From assembly GCF_947495315.1 (NCBI RefSeq), contig NZ_CANLYD010000001.1, forward strand, positions 620,001 through 684,000: a stretch of DNA of 64,000 nt, given 5' to 3'. This document shows, in pieces, positions 34,801 to 41,830 of this stretch. The number at the start of each line of letters is the position of its first letter. Within the stretch, counting starts at the first letter, position 1. This stretch comes from an uncultured Aquimarina sp. Lineage in GTDB: Bacteria; Bacteroidota; Bacteroidia; Flavobacteriales; Flavobacteriaceae. The position numbers and the translations under genes are program-made. Below the pieces are notes generated by a model. It was not told where the DNA came from, ran no database searches, and saw nothing but the letters and a program-made list of their open reading frames with translations.

Positions 34801-35050
34801 TATGGAATTGTCCGGTACCCATGATAATGATCAAAATATCGATTATTATATACGTATTCCTTGGAAAACTGTAAAAAAAGCTTCTTGGAAAAAACTATTT
34901 GGTACCAAGAACGATACTATTATTAATAAGGAGCAAGAGGATGAGATTGTAGAAGTAGATCCTAACAAAAAAATAAAATATCTCAATCTGAAGATTAAAG
35001 GGAGTATAGATGATTATAAGATTTCATTGGGTAAGAAAAAAGAAAAGTAA
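31856..35050 (+). CDS. AsmA-family envelope protein
   Basis: 1064 residues. A short basic N-terminus and one membrane span (RILLGLILVPILVVVGLML) anchor a very long, beta-strand-rich periplasmic part, as in AsmA/TamB-like proteins that bridge the periplasm and are linked to lipid transport and outer-membrane balance. The C-terminal region (IRFDTLQNNLNIKKGKITIP, then IESTLGHMELSGTHDNDQNI) matches the AsmA C-terminal domain. Translation starts at GTG 31856 (MKIKKFWKR). It is a single gene, with a leader containing the 14-bp inverted repeat. Confidence 0.9.
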   Translation: MKIKKFWKRILLGLILVPILVVVGLMLYIKSNQSEIIKGEIATLNKEHKGLIRVGDSELSLFANFPYISIKVYDVQILETKEDNAPIIMDVKDIYIGFNLWDMVKGDYDIQSLVVEEGVFNIVIHENNTTNIQNSLASTSETETPSTNIHLKKIRLKSLDIRTLDEATNTDVEKFIYAGKGGFSQKDSIIAGHIDTHFELNVIKDGDTTFIHNKHFEVHTDLVFNEYTGMLDIQPSGIVMENGDFELEGSIDTKNDVDLDLAIKGTKPNFDMLIAFAPTDVIPILEKYKNAGEIYFNATIQGPANKGNKPFVNANFGAGKAFLENTERAKKIDNMGFNGHFTNGEKRDTSTMEFSLTDMTASLEKGEFEGSIFVKNFESPEVNMQVNSNFNLDFVAAFFELEQVKDASGEISLKMNFHDIIDIDEPEKALQKLNQAYFTELIVKDLSFVSKELPAPLHDLNVHLVMNGKEATLNQFEMLMGNSDLSVSGFLSDLPSIVHHTDIPVDVHLDISSNTLDIAELTRFSKQDSTKTGFDEQIKGLSTGFSFKASAKDFTESKYLPKGEFFIDSLYADLKHYPHKLHDFHADVLIDDKDLKIVDFTGYIDDSDFHLDGLIHEYAFWMQPELNGDVDLDINLTSNTLRLEDVFSYKGENYVPKEYRHETFDDLALHVASSMHYKDSALHSIDLALDKLDTKMKLHPLRFHDFRGNIHYEEEHLMIKDFHGEIGSTNFNFDLNYYLGDDPQIKKRDNYLELKANYINFDALFKFDVSPPKPTTIVTSKTEDVKEHADAFNVYELPFTDMQFKADIAHFIYHRIDLQNIKADLRTTPNHYIYVDTLDMDAAGGNIRLSGYFNGSDPEHIYMQPDLVMNNVDLDKLLFKFENFGQDHLVSENLQGKLTSRIKGKIRVYPDMVPDLDQSTIEMDVKVLNGRLKNYDPMLALSDYMGDKNLQNIRFDTLQNNLNIKKGKITIPAMRIESTLGHMELSGTHDNDQNIDYYIRIPWKTVKKASWKKLFGTKNDTIINKEQEDEIVEVDPNKKIKYLNLKIKGSIDDYKISLGKKKEK

Positions 35051-35214
35051 TACCAGTTTTGATTTAATAATGCACAAATAAAACACAGGTGTTTTTTTTT
35101 AAGCAAAAAAGGAAATTTAATAGTAATTTAAGCTATGCTTGCTCCGATTTATATGGTTGGCGTTTTGGCTAATGCAAAAAAACAAACACGTTTTTATAAA
35201 TAAAAAAGGAAGTG

Positions 35215-35754
35215 ATGCAACAAGTAATTTATTATGTAGCTAGTTCTCTTGATGGGTATATTGCCGGTGTTAATGATGACATAAGCAAATTCATCCCTAG
35301 AGGAAAGGGAGTGGAAAAGTATTTATCCGATTTACAAAACTTCCAAACAGTCATAATGGGACGTAGAACGTATGAATTTGGCTATCAATATGGAATTGTA
35401 CCAGGACAGCCGGCTTATCCGCATATGGAGCATCATATTTTTTCTGAAACACTTAAAATCGACAAACTTGCCAATAATGTTCGAATAGAAAAAAAATCGA
35501 TTGAACGAATCAAAGAAATCATAGAAACATCTAAAACAGACATATATCTTTGTGGTGGTGGACAATTTGCGGGTTGGCTTTTAGACAATGGATTAATCGA
35601 TATATTGAAACTGAAATTGAATCCAATAATACTCGGCGATGGAATTCCTCTTTTTGGAAATTCTAAAACTTCATTGGTCGGACATCTAATTGAAAAAGAA
35701 TCGTTTGATGATGGACTTGAAATCCTAACCTATAACCTAAAAAGCACTAGCTAG
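35215..35754 (+). CDS. Dihydrofolate reductase-family (RibD C-terminal-like) protein
   Basis: 179 residues. VIYYVASSLDGYIAG at the start, VIMGRRTYEFG in the middle and DIYLCGGGQFAGWLLDNGLID define the RibD C-terminal/DHFR-like reductase fold (NADPH binding). Members reduce pteridine-like or flavin-precursor substrates; the true substrate is unknown. I use ATG 35215 (AAAAAGGAAGTG upstream gives a good ribosome binding site); GTG 35212 is possible. It is a stand-alone gene followed by a repeat element. Confidence 0.88.
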   Translation: MQQVIYYVASSLDGYIAGVNDDISKFIPRGKGVEKYLSDLQNFQTVIMGRRTYEFGYQYGIVPGQPAYPHMEHHIFSETLKIDKLANNVRIEKKSIERIKEIIETSKTDIYLCGGGQFAGWLLDNGLIDILKLKLNPIILGDGIPLFGNSKTSLVGHLIEKESFDDGLEILTYNLKSTS

Positions 35755-35837
35755 AACAAGATATAGAACTCTGTTATAGTTTTTAACTTCGCATCTTTAT
35801 CAGTAAGAGAAACGGTAGAGGTTTTATTTAATTTTAA

Positions 35838-35940
35838 TACCGTCCGTTAGGTCGAGTGTTTTTCTGAAATGTTCTCTCGACTCCGCTCGAGATGACAGAA
35901 GAAAAATAGCCTGTCCGCCTCTTGAGGGTATCGAGATCTT
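35838..35940. repeat. Palindromic repeat element beside GIY-YIG remnant
   Basis: CCGTCCGTTAGGTCGAGTG is followed by TCTCGACTCCGCTCGAGATG and then AAATAGCCTGTCCGCCTC...GTATCGAGATC. The last part parallels the 31190-31222 segment (AAATAGCCCGCCCATCTC...GTATCGAGATC), which immediately precedes the intact GIY-YIG gene's 3' end. Confidence 0.8.
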
Positions 35941-36011
35941 TTATAATCAAAGCCTCTTTTTTTTAATCTTGACCATTTCTTAATCTTTTTTTCAGTATCA
36001 ATTTCCAACTA
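35941..36011 (-). pseudogene. Remnant of a GIY-YIG nuclease gene (C-terminal fragment)
   Basis: On the minus strand these ~70 bases encode LEIDTEKKIKKWSRLKKRGF, clearly matching LAIDTEKQIKKWSRAKKETL of the intact nuclease at 31230-31517. There is no start and an in-frame stop lies immediately upstream, so this is a truncated relic. It sits in the same order relative to the repeat element as the intact gene. Confidence 0.8.
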
Positions 36012-36039
36012 CAACAATACCGTCTTTTTGAAGAATGAA

Positions 36040-36450
36040 TTACACTTCTAAAATAATACTCGTTTTAGAAGCACCATACTCTGCGATTTTTTCAAGAAAG
36101 GAAATAAGGTGCTTATTGTTTCTAAAATAGCCTAAAACGCATAAGCAATCGTCACCAGTAATTCTATCACAACTTTGCACTTCTTCCATTGCTTGTATTT
36201 GTTTTTGAGCATCAGATGTTCCTCTTGGTCCTCGGTGCATTACTAATGTTATATATGCTTTAGTCTCAATGCCTAATTTTTCATAATTCACTTTTAAAGC
36301 ATAGCCTTCTATTATGCCTTCTTCTTCCATTTGCCTAACACGCTTGCCAATGGCAGGAGCAGACAACCCAACTTGTTTTCCAATAGTAGCGAAGCTTTCT
36401 CTGGCATTAATTTTTAGCAATTCAAGTATCTTTTTATCTAATGTATCCAT
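36040..36450 (-). CDS. Lrp/AsnC-family transcription regulator
   Basis: 136 residues. The N-terminal helix-turn-helix (MDTLDKKILELLKINARESF; VGLSAPAIGKRVRQMEEEGI) and the C-terminal RAM ligand domain (GDDCLCVLGYF near residue 103) are complete. Members sense amino acids or related effectors and bind DNA as dimers or octamers. The upstream region holds a 17-bp palindrome with matching half-sites (36455-36518), a probable autoregulatory operator shared with the divergent gene at 36618. Start at ATG 36450. Confidence 0.93.
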   Translation of the reverse strand: MDTLDKKILELLKINARESFATIGKQVGLSAPAIGKRVRQMEEEGIIEGYALKVNYEKLGIETKAYITLVMHRGPRGTSDAQKQIQAMEEVQSCDRITGDDCLCVLGYFRNNKHLISFLEKIAEYGASKTSIILEV

Positions 36451-36454
36451 TTCT

Positions 36455-36518
36455 AATCGAAATTTTATTTATTATTATTCGATATAATCGAATTCAAATA
36501 TATAATAATAAATTCGAT
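36455..36518. promoter_or_regulatory. Probable operator of the Lrp-type regulator
   Basis: A perfect palindrome ATTCGAT-ATA-ATCGAAT lies at 36477-36493. Single half-sites lie on both sides: AATCGAA at 36455-36461 and ATTCGAT at 36512-36518. The sites cover the start region of the regulator gene and the space before the divergent gene, as expected for Lrp autoregulation. Confidence 0.65.
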
Positions 36519-36617
36519 TATAAAGTAAAAGTGATATATTACATTCTATATTTGTTGTGTTAGTTTTAAGCAGAATAGTTACCAACTCTAATTATTCAAA
36601 TAGAAAAAAGATAAAAC

Positions 36618-36854
36618 ATGAATGTTATTTTAATTGATAGTATTGGTTACGGCGCTTTGATCATCAATTTATATTCGATGTCAACTAAAGGTGAATATAA
36701 GCTAAGGTTAATCTCGCTTATCGCTAATGTAGGTTACATTTTTTATGGCGCTTTAATTAGCGCTACTCCAATAATTGTAGGATGTACCATTGCAGTATTT
36801 CTGCATGCCTATCATATAAAAAGATTAAGAACTAAAAAGAACAGCAATGATTAA
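36618..36854 (+). CDS. Small inner-membrane protein
   Basis: 78 residues with two or three hydrophobic segments (SIGYGALIINLYSM; RLISLIANVGYIFYGALI; PIIVGCTIAVFLHAYHI) and a basic tail (KRLRTKKNSND). The layout resembles small PQ-loop or YgjV-like half-transporters. It overlaps the next gene by 8 bp and is divergent from the Lrp gene, so all three may be linked by the Lrp operator. Function unknown. Confidence 0.75.
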   Translation: MNVILIDSIGYGALIINLYSMSTKGEYKLRLISLIANVGYIFYGALISATPIIVGCTIAVFLHAYHIKRLRTKKNSND

Positions 36855-37362
36855 AATAAAAATAGCAAAAGAAGGAGACACAGAGGTTCTAGCGCTTTTA
36901 GGACGACTAACATTCGCTGAATCCCATGGTCATTTTATAGATGATAAAAACGATCTATTAAAATACCTAGACGAGAATTTTTCAGTTTCTAAAATGAAAC
37001 AGGAAATAAACGACCCTAAAAATCTATTCTATATTGTTTATGCAGATGGTTTGCCTGCTGGTTACGCAAAAATAGTCGTAAACGCCAAACACGAGAATGT
37101 TGCCTCACAAAACAGCTGTCGATTGCAAAGGATCTTCATCTTAGATGATTTCATTCCGTTAAAAATTGGACAACAGCTACTAACTTTTGTTGAAGAAAAA
37201 GCTAAAGAATTACTGTTGGATACGATGTGGCTTTCCGTTTACATAAAAAACAATAGAGCCATTAGATTTTATGAAAGAAATGAATTCAAAAATGTTGGAG
37301 AATTAAGTTTTTTGGTCAATAGAAAAGCATATGAAAATATAGTTTTCTCAAAAATAATATAA
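36847..37362 (+). CDS. GNAT-family N-acetyltransferase
   Basis: 171 residues. The acetyl-CoA-binding core is visible (LPAGYAKIVVN, then CRLQRIFILDDFIPLKIGQQL and DTMWLSVYIKNNRAIRFYER-NEF). The order of motifs and the terminal RFYE-NEF are typical for GNAT. The acceptor is unknown. Start at ATG 36847, inside the preceding small membrane-protein gene, so they are co-transcribed. Confidence 0.9.
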   Translation: MIKIKIAKEGDTEVLALLGRLTFAESHGHFIDDKNDLLKYLDENFSVSKMKQEINDPKNLFYIVYADGLPAGYAKIVVNAKHENVASQNSCRLQRIFILDDFIPLKIGQQLLTFVEEKAKELLLDTMWLSVYIKNNRAIRFYERNEFKNVGELSFLVNRKAYENIVFSKII

Positions 37363-37492
37363 GCAAGAAAGAATACTCAAAATCAAAATTGAACAGTATA
37401 AAACGCGAACACAACAGGACTTTCTAGATACAATGTATGGCGCGCATTAACGGATGTGAGATAATATTTTTGAAAGTGCTCTAAAATTTATT

Positions 37493-37545
37493 AATCGACG
37501 TGATCGTAGCGGTTTAGATCTAATTTTAATACGCCCGTCAGATGG
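37493..37545. repeat. Degenerate palindromic repeat copy
   Basis: ATCGACGTGATCGTAGCGG is followed by TAGATCTAATTTTAATACGC and CCGTCAGATGG. It corresponds to the paired cores of the 30.6-31.8-kb array, with decay. It lies between the convergent GNAT and permease genes. Confidence 0.65.
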
Positions 37546-37589
37546 ATTTCTATGCTTTGATCAAAGCAACTTCACAAACCAATATTTTA

Positions 37590-38888
37590 TCATTTGGACA
37601 ATCTTTTACTATAAAAACCATCAAATGCATAGACCAAAAAACCTAAAACCAGATTAAGAAGTCCAAGACCGGTTTCTAACGGTTTGGCAACTAGTAAATA
37701 CACCAGCACCCAAAAGCTCAGTATTAGAAAGATTATTTGCGGAATTGGGAAAAAAGGACTTCTAAATCCTTTTTTTGTTATATTCTTTCGTCTGACCACA
37801 AATACTCCAGCGACAGTTAATGCTGCAAACATTTGTAATACAAATCCGCTATAGATCAATACTTGCTCAAAAGTGCCGGTTAATAATAACATAATCGTTA
37901 TAGTTGTTTGAAGCCAGATCGCACGAATGGGAACCTGTTTTTTTGTCTTTACAGAAAACCATCTCCATAATGTATGGTCTTCTGCCAAAACTTGAGTTAC
38001 GCGTGGACCTACCCATATCATGGCACTTATACATGATACCAACATGAGTGCGATACCAAAACTGAGTACTGCGCCACCCTTTTCCCCGAAAATGGAAATT
38101 GCGGTGATTTGCCCTATTTCTAATTGTCCTTGAATAGCTTCTAGAGGGTTTTGTCTTAAGAATACGAAGTTTAACAACAAGTACAGTATGCTTACCACGG
38201 TTGTACCCAGTAGCAGTGCCTTTGGTAAATTTTTACGACTCTCTCGAATTTCATCTACAATATAGGCAGCGGCATTCCATCCTGAATATGAAAACGTAAC
38301 ATATACAAATGAAACCGCAAAAGCTGGCAATATAAGTTCCTCTTTCCAGCTAGCGTCCCAAAGATATGCCGACGCTACAGGAGTCTTAGTGATCCCAAAA
38401 TAGATCAATATCAAAATAAGGAAAACCTTTAGTAGTGTCGTCATATTTTGTAGCATACTACTTCTTTGGATACTCAACGAATGGAAAAAACTGATGACCA
38501 AAATAGTACTCACAGCCAAAAACATACTAGGAACCTCTAGATAGGGAGCAATGTATTTTCCCAATGCCATTCCAGAGAGCGCTACAGGTGCAGAAAATCC
38601 AATGGTAAGAGAAACCCAACCTGATAAATATCCTAATAGGGGATGAAATGCTTTGGAAAGGAAATGATATTCCCCGCCAGAACGTATCCAGTAGGTGCCA
38701 AGTTCTGCATAACTCAAAGCACCGCATAGAGCCATTAACGCTCCTAGAGACCATAAAATAATGATGGACCATGTATTTATGGTGTCAACCAATTGAAACC
38801 CAATACTGGTAAAGATGCCAGCACCTATCATATTGGCAATAACAATAGTTGTTGCCGTAAAAAAACCTATAGAATTAGCTTTGGTCAT
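37590..38888 (-). CDS. APC-family amino-acid permease
   Basis: 432 residues with about 12 membrane spans. The first span carries the APC signature (IVIANMIGAGIFTSIGF), and SGGEYHFLSKAFHPLLGYLSGW follows between spans 2 and 3. It should move amino acids across the inner membrane by proton symport or exchange. A single gene, start at ATG 38888. No obvious link to neighbours, though the Lrp-type regulator 1.1 kb away could sense amino acids. Confidence 0.92.
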   Translation of the reverse strand: MTKANSIGFFTATTIVIANMIGAGIFTSIGFQLVDTINTWSIIILWSLGALMALCGALSYAELGTYWIRSGGEYHFLSKAFHPLLGYLSGWVSLTIGFSAPVALSGMALGKYIAPYLEVPSMFLAVSTILVISFFHSLSIQRSSMLQNMTTLLKVFLILILIYFGITKTPVASAYLWDASWKEELILPAFAVSFVYVTFSYSGWNAAAYIVDEIRESRKNLPKALLLGTTVVSILYLLLNFVFLRQNPLEAIQGQLEIGQITAISIFGEKGGAVLSFGIALMLVSCISAMIWVGPRVTQVLAEDHTLWRWFSVKTKKQVPIRAIWLQTTITIMLLLTGTFEQVLIYSGFVLQMFAALTVAGVFVVRRKNITKKGFRSPFFPIPQIIFLILSFWVLVYLLVAKPLETGLGLLNLVLGFLVYAFDGFYSKRLSK

Positions 38889-38921
38889 AGATTAAAATAG
38901 CGGTCTTTAATTTTATTAGTG

Positions 38922-39031
38922 ATCCGCCGTGGCGGATGAAAAGTTGTATAGCAATACATTCAAAATAGATAGTTGAACTAATCCCGCTTTTTCAGCGGGA
39001 TCTCAGGTTTAATACCTCGAAGCTTGCTTCG
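38922..39031. repeat. Cluster of three short palindromes
   Basis: ATCCGCC-GT-GGCGGAT (38922-38937), ATCCCGCTTTTTCAGCGGGAT (38981-39001) and CGAAGC-TT-GCTTCG (39018-39031) lie in the gap between pcm and the permease gene, which are on the same strand. At least the second could end transcription of pcm. Confidence 0.65.
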
Positions 39032-39126
39032 GAATTTTAAAACTATTTTCCATTGAATACCTTGTATGCTTGCATCGAGGTAGTTTATTTATGCATATAA
39101 CCTACAAGCTTTTACTAAGTTTCTGC

Positions 39127-39819
39127 TTACTCATTTTGTCTTGTAAAAGGCACGAAACGAACTGGGATCAGATTTTTGGTGATTATTTTATTATTTATTT
39201 TTTTTACCAAAACCAATTGCCGAACCGAATTATTGGGGCCTACAGGTATGACCATTCGTCCTCCATTTTTAAGCTGATCTATTAATGGTTGTGGAATGGA
39301 TTCTGCTCCAGCTGTTACTATAATGGCATCAAAAGGTGCTTTTATAGGCCATCCGTGATAACCATCACCCCATTTTACGGTAACATTGGTATATCCTAAC
39401 GCTTTCAATCGATCTTTTGCTTTCAAAGCCAGATTCTTAACAATTTCGATAGTATATACCGAATCTACAATTTTTGCCAATACAGCTGCCTGATATCCCG
39501 AACCTGTACCTATCTCTAGTACTCTATCAGTAGCTTTCACTTTTAACTCCTGTGTCATTAGCGCTACAATATAGGGTTGGGAAATAGTTTGACCATCACC
39601 AATAGACAGAGGACCGTCTCTATATGCTTGTGATCTCTTGCTTTTGGGTACAAAAAGATGCCTGGGAACATTTAACATCGCATGAAGCGTTGCACGATCT
39701 CTTATGTCTCTAGCTTTTAATTGAGTCTTTACCATGTGTTTCCTTTCGGTTGTATAATCTGTTTGACCAAAACCAGTTATATAAGCAAAGCATAATATGG
39801 TGATGATAATTCTACTCAC
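39127..39819 (-). CDS. pcm: Protein-L-isoaspartate O-methyltransferase, exported
   Basis: 230 residues. The SAM-binding motif VLEIGTGSGYQAAVLA and the PCMT features ISQPYIVALMT and FDAIIVTAGAESIPQPL identify the enzyme that methylates isoaspartyl residues in damaged proteins using S-adenosylmethionine. A signal peptide (MSRIIITILCFAYITGFGQ) is present, unlike the cytoplasmic E. coli enzyme, so repair of periplasmic proteins is likely; a SAM source in the periplasm is not obvious. Start at ATG 39819. Confidence 0.9.
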   Translation of the reverse strand: MSRIIITILCFAYITGFGQTDYTTERKHMVKTQLKARDIRDRATLHAMLNVPRHLFVPKSKRSQAYRDGPLSIGDGQTISQPYIVALMTQELKVKATDRVLEIGTGSGYQAAVLAKIVDSVYTIEIVKNLALKAKDRLKALGYTNVTVKWGDGYHGWPIKAPFDAIIVTAGAESIPQPLIDQLKNGGRMVIPVGPNNSVRQLVLVKKINNKIITKNLIPVRFVPFTRQNE

Positions 39820-40018
39820 AACGCAAGAATATTAATCACAAATCTATTTAATGATAATAAGTTACGACAATACGACTGAAAATTTGAAGATTTTAATAAA
39901 CTTTAGGTCTTGTGCTAAACTTTTTAGGTTTTACTTATCAGCTTGAGCCTTCCAGAGGTAGATATGTGAAGTTAAAAGCCCCCTTTTTAGGAAATTAGGG
40001 AATGTATCATACCTACAT

Positions 40019-40090
40019 AAAAAACACTCGGTGGGATGATAGATGTTAAGATACTATTTCAATACGCCCTTCGGATCGAGTGTTTTTCCG
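40019..40090. repeat. Palindromic repeat element
   Basis: AAAACACTCG at the left and CGAGTGTTTTT at the right are inverted arms around about 45 bp that include ATACGCCCTTCGGATC. It belongs to the TCGAG family and forms a long hairpin. The rest of the 39820-40200 gap holds nothing else recognisable. Confidence 0.75.
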
Positions 40091-40200
40091 TATCTCAAAT
40101 CCGTTAATTTTAATGCAACAATTAAATTTCACAGCTAAATTAAACCTTTTTTAAGTTGTAAAGTCTAACCATAATACACTTACATTTTAAATCTAAAAAT

Positions 40201-40977
40201 ATGAAAAACTCAAAATTCACATTTTTGTTCCTTTTAGGAGTTATTACTTTAATTTCATCTTGTAAAGATGATACGAACAACGACACAGGGGATTCATCTA
40301 CCGAAGGTAGCACACCATTAGCTGCGTTTGATGAATTTAATCCCAATGCTGTTACTATTTCTTTTGATGGTGATGAAATTACCATTGAATCAAATGGTTT
40401 GCCTAATCATACATCTCCATACTGGGAGGAGACGGAACCTTTGTATATTGATCCAGTAGTGGCTACTCGTTTGACTCCTGGTCGTATAGGTGGTGATCGT
40501 AGTTTTATTTTTACTGTTCCTTCTGCACCAGAAATAGCTGCTACAAGTACAGCGACAGGGCTAGGTCCTATTGGTATTTCTGTAACCGGAGTTCCTATTT
40601 TTAATGATCAAGAAGGAGATAATAGGCCAATAGAAGAAATGATTGTAGAAACATTTGATTATGCAGGGGCTCATAATGGACCTTCTGGTTATCACTACCA
40701 TGTAGAGTCTTCGGATGTTCCTGAAAATACAACACTTTCTCATGATGATGAGAAATTGGTAGGAATCTTGGCGGATGGTTTTTTAATTTATGGTAGAAGA
40801 GAAATAGATGGCTCTTATCCTACGGATTTAGATGAATCAGGAGGGCATTATGGAGCGACACAACACAGTGAAGGTGAAGAATTTTATCATTACCATATCA
40901 TTAATGAACTTTATTTAGGAAATATAATAGCCCTTTTTGCTGTTGACTTGCAGGGTACTCCTAATAGTATTATGTAG
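40201..40977 (+). CDS. YHYH-domain lipoprotein
   Basis: 258 residues. A lipoprotein signal (MKNSKFTFLFLLGVITLISS followed by Cys) is followed by an acidic linker and the YHYH domain, which has the eponymous GYHYHVE (about residue 160) and a second YHYH (EEFYHYHIINE) near the C-terminus. The His clusters suggest metal binding. The family is widespread in marine bacteria with unknown function. A strong terminator lies just downstream (41001-41049). Confidence 0.88.
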   Translation: MKNSKFTFLFLLGVITLISSCKDDTNNDTGDSSTEGSTPLAAFDEFNPNAVTISFDGDEITIESNGLPNHTSPYWEETEPLYIDPVVATRLTPGRIGGDRSFIFTVPSAPEIAATSTATGLGPIGISVTGVPIFNDQEGDNRPIEEMIVETFDYAGAHNGPSGYHYHVESSDVPENTTLSHDDEKLVGILADGFLIYGRREIDGSYPTDLDESGGHYGATQHSEGEEFYHYHIINELYLGNIIALFAVDLQGTPNSIM

Positions 40978-41000
40978 GTAATGTATGAGATGATTGATTG

Positions 41001-41049
41001 AAAAGAAACCACCCTAAATCAGAAGAAAATTCGAATGGTGGTTTCTTTT
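41001..41049 (+). terminator. Rho-independent terminator after the YHYH gene
   Basis: A perfect 13-bp stem (AAAAGAAACCACC, 41001-41013, with GGTGGTTTCTTTT, 41037-41049) ends in a T run. It is the best terminator in the window. It also shows that the MORN gene cannot start at the upstream TTG at 40998. Confidence 0.85.
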
Positions 41050-41081
41050 TTAAACGAATTACTGAAATTAAAATCACTACA

Positions 41082-41702
41082 ATGAAAATAATTTTTTGGA
41101 CGTTTTTGTTTGTATGCTTTCTATTTATTAGCTGTTCCGAACAAAAAGGAAAGCCATCAATAAGCGATAATACGGATCTCTTGTTGGAAGTGCCGGAAAC
41201 AATAGTGGCAAAATCAGCGCTGCACTATGATCGTAAAACATCGGTATGGACCTTAAACGATCAGCTCTATTCCGGATTCGCTGTAAGTTATTATCCAGAT
41301 AGTAACTTGAAGGAAAAGTTTGGAATCTTACACGGGAAAAAGCAAAACAAGTTTATTCAATGGTATCCTGACGGACATTTTAAAAATGTTGCGGATTATC
41401 ATAAAGGAAAATTACATGGACAGAAAAAAATATGGTCTTCGGATTCGGCACATATCCTAATTGCCCACTTCAATTATGATAAAGGTAAACCACACGGGGA
41501 GCAAAAGAAATGGTATCCAAGTGGTGAGCTTTTCAAAAGAATGAACATGAGCAAAGGAAAAGAAGAAGGCATACAGCAAGCATATAGAAAAAATGGTGCT
41601 TTATACGCAAATTACGAAGCAAAGAATGGTAGAATTTTTGGGTTAAAAAAAGCGGCCCTTTGTTATGGACTAGAAGATGAAAACGTTCGATATAAAAAGT
41701 AA
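41082..41702 (+). CDS. MORN-repeat lipoprotein (YwqK-like)
   Basis: 206 residues. A lipoprotein signal peptide (MKIIFWTFLFVCFLFIS then Cys) is followed by MORN-type repeats: KQNKFIQWYPDGHFKNVADY, HKGKLHGQKKIWSSD, KGKPHGEQKKWYPSGELFKR, and KEEGIQQAYRKNGALY. The domain is often named after the YwqK antitoxin, but in Bacteroidota many such lipoproteins have no toxin partner, and none is visible here. I use ATG 41082 because the upstream extension falls inside the preceding terminator. Confidence 0.85.
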   Translation: MKIIFWTFLFVCFLFISCSEQKGKPSISDNTDLLLEVPETIVAKSALHYDRKTSVWTLNDQLYSGFAVSYYPDSNLKEKFGILHGKKQNKFIQWYPDGHFKNVADYHKGKLHGQKKIWSSDSAHILIAHFNYDKGKPHGEQKKWYPSGELFKRMNMSKGKEEGIQQAYRKNGALYANYEAKNGRIFGLKKAALCYGLEDENVRYKK

Positions 41703-41798
41703 TATAATTCTTTTTAAAATGACTGATTTTTAATATTTTTTATTTGGTTTACTATGGAAATCGTAGGGTTTAACAGAAAGAATGTTTTCTATTTGTAA

Positions 41799-41824
41799 TA
41801 CACCAGTCAGGTCTAGTGTTTTTA
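41799..41824. repeat. Short degenerate repeat core
   Basis: ACACCAGTCAGGTCTAGTG followed by TTTTTAA. It is a decayed copy of CGCCCGTCTGATCGAGTGTTTTT, lying just downstream of the ABC transporter gene stop. Confidence 0.55.
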
Positions 41825-41830
41825 AGTAAT

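Noticed and set aside
39070..39285. Plus-strand open frame with a lipoprotein-like start (LLSFCLLILSC)
   Set aside because: It overlaps the 3' end of pcm on the other strand over most of its length, lacks a promoter or ribosome site, and its tail has no protein-like pattern.
40998..41081. Upstream extension of the MORN lipoprotein to a TTG start
   Set aside because: The extension lies inside the 41001-41049 terminator hairpin and would bury the lipoprotein signal peptide; ATG 41082 fits better.
41082..41702. Toxin-antitoxin system suggested by the YwqK-like label
   Set aside because: No toxin gene lies beside it, and it has a lipoprotein signal, unlike a cytoplasmic antitoxin.
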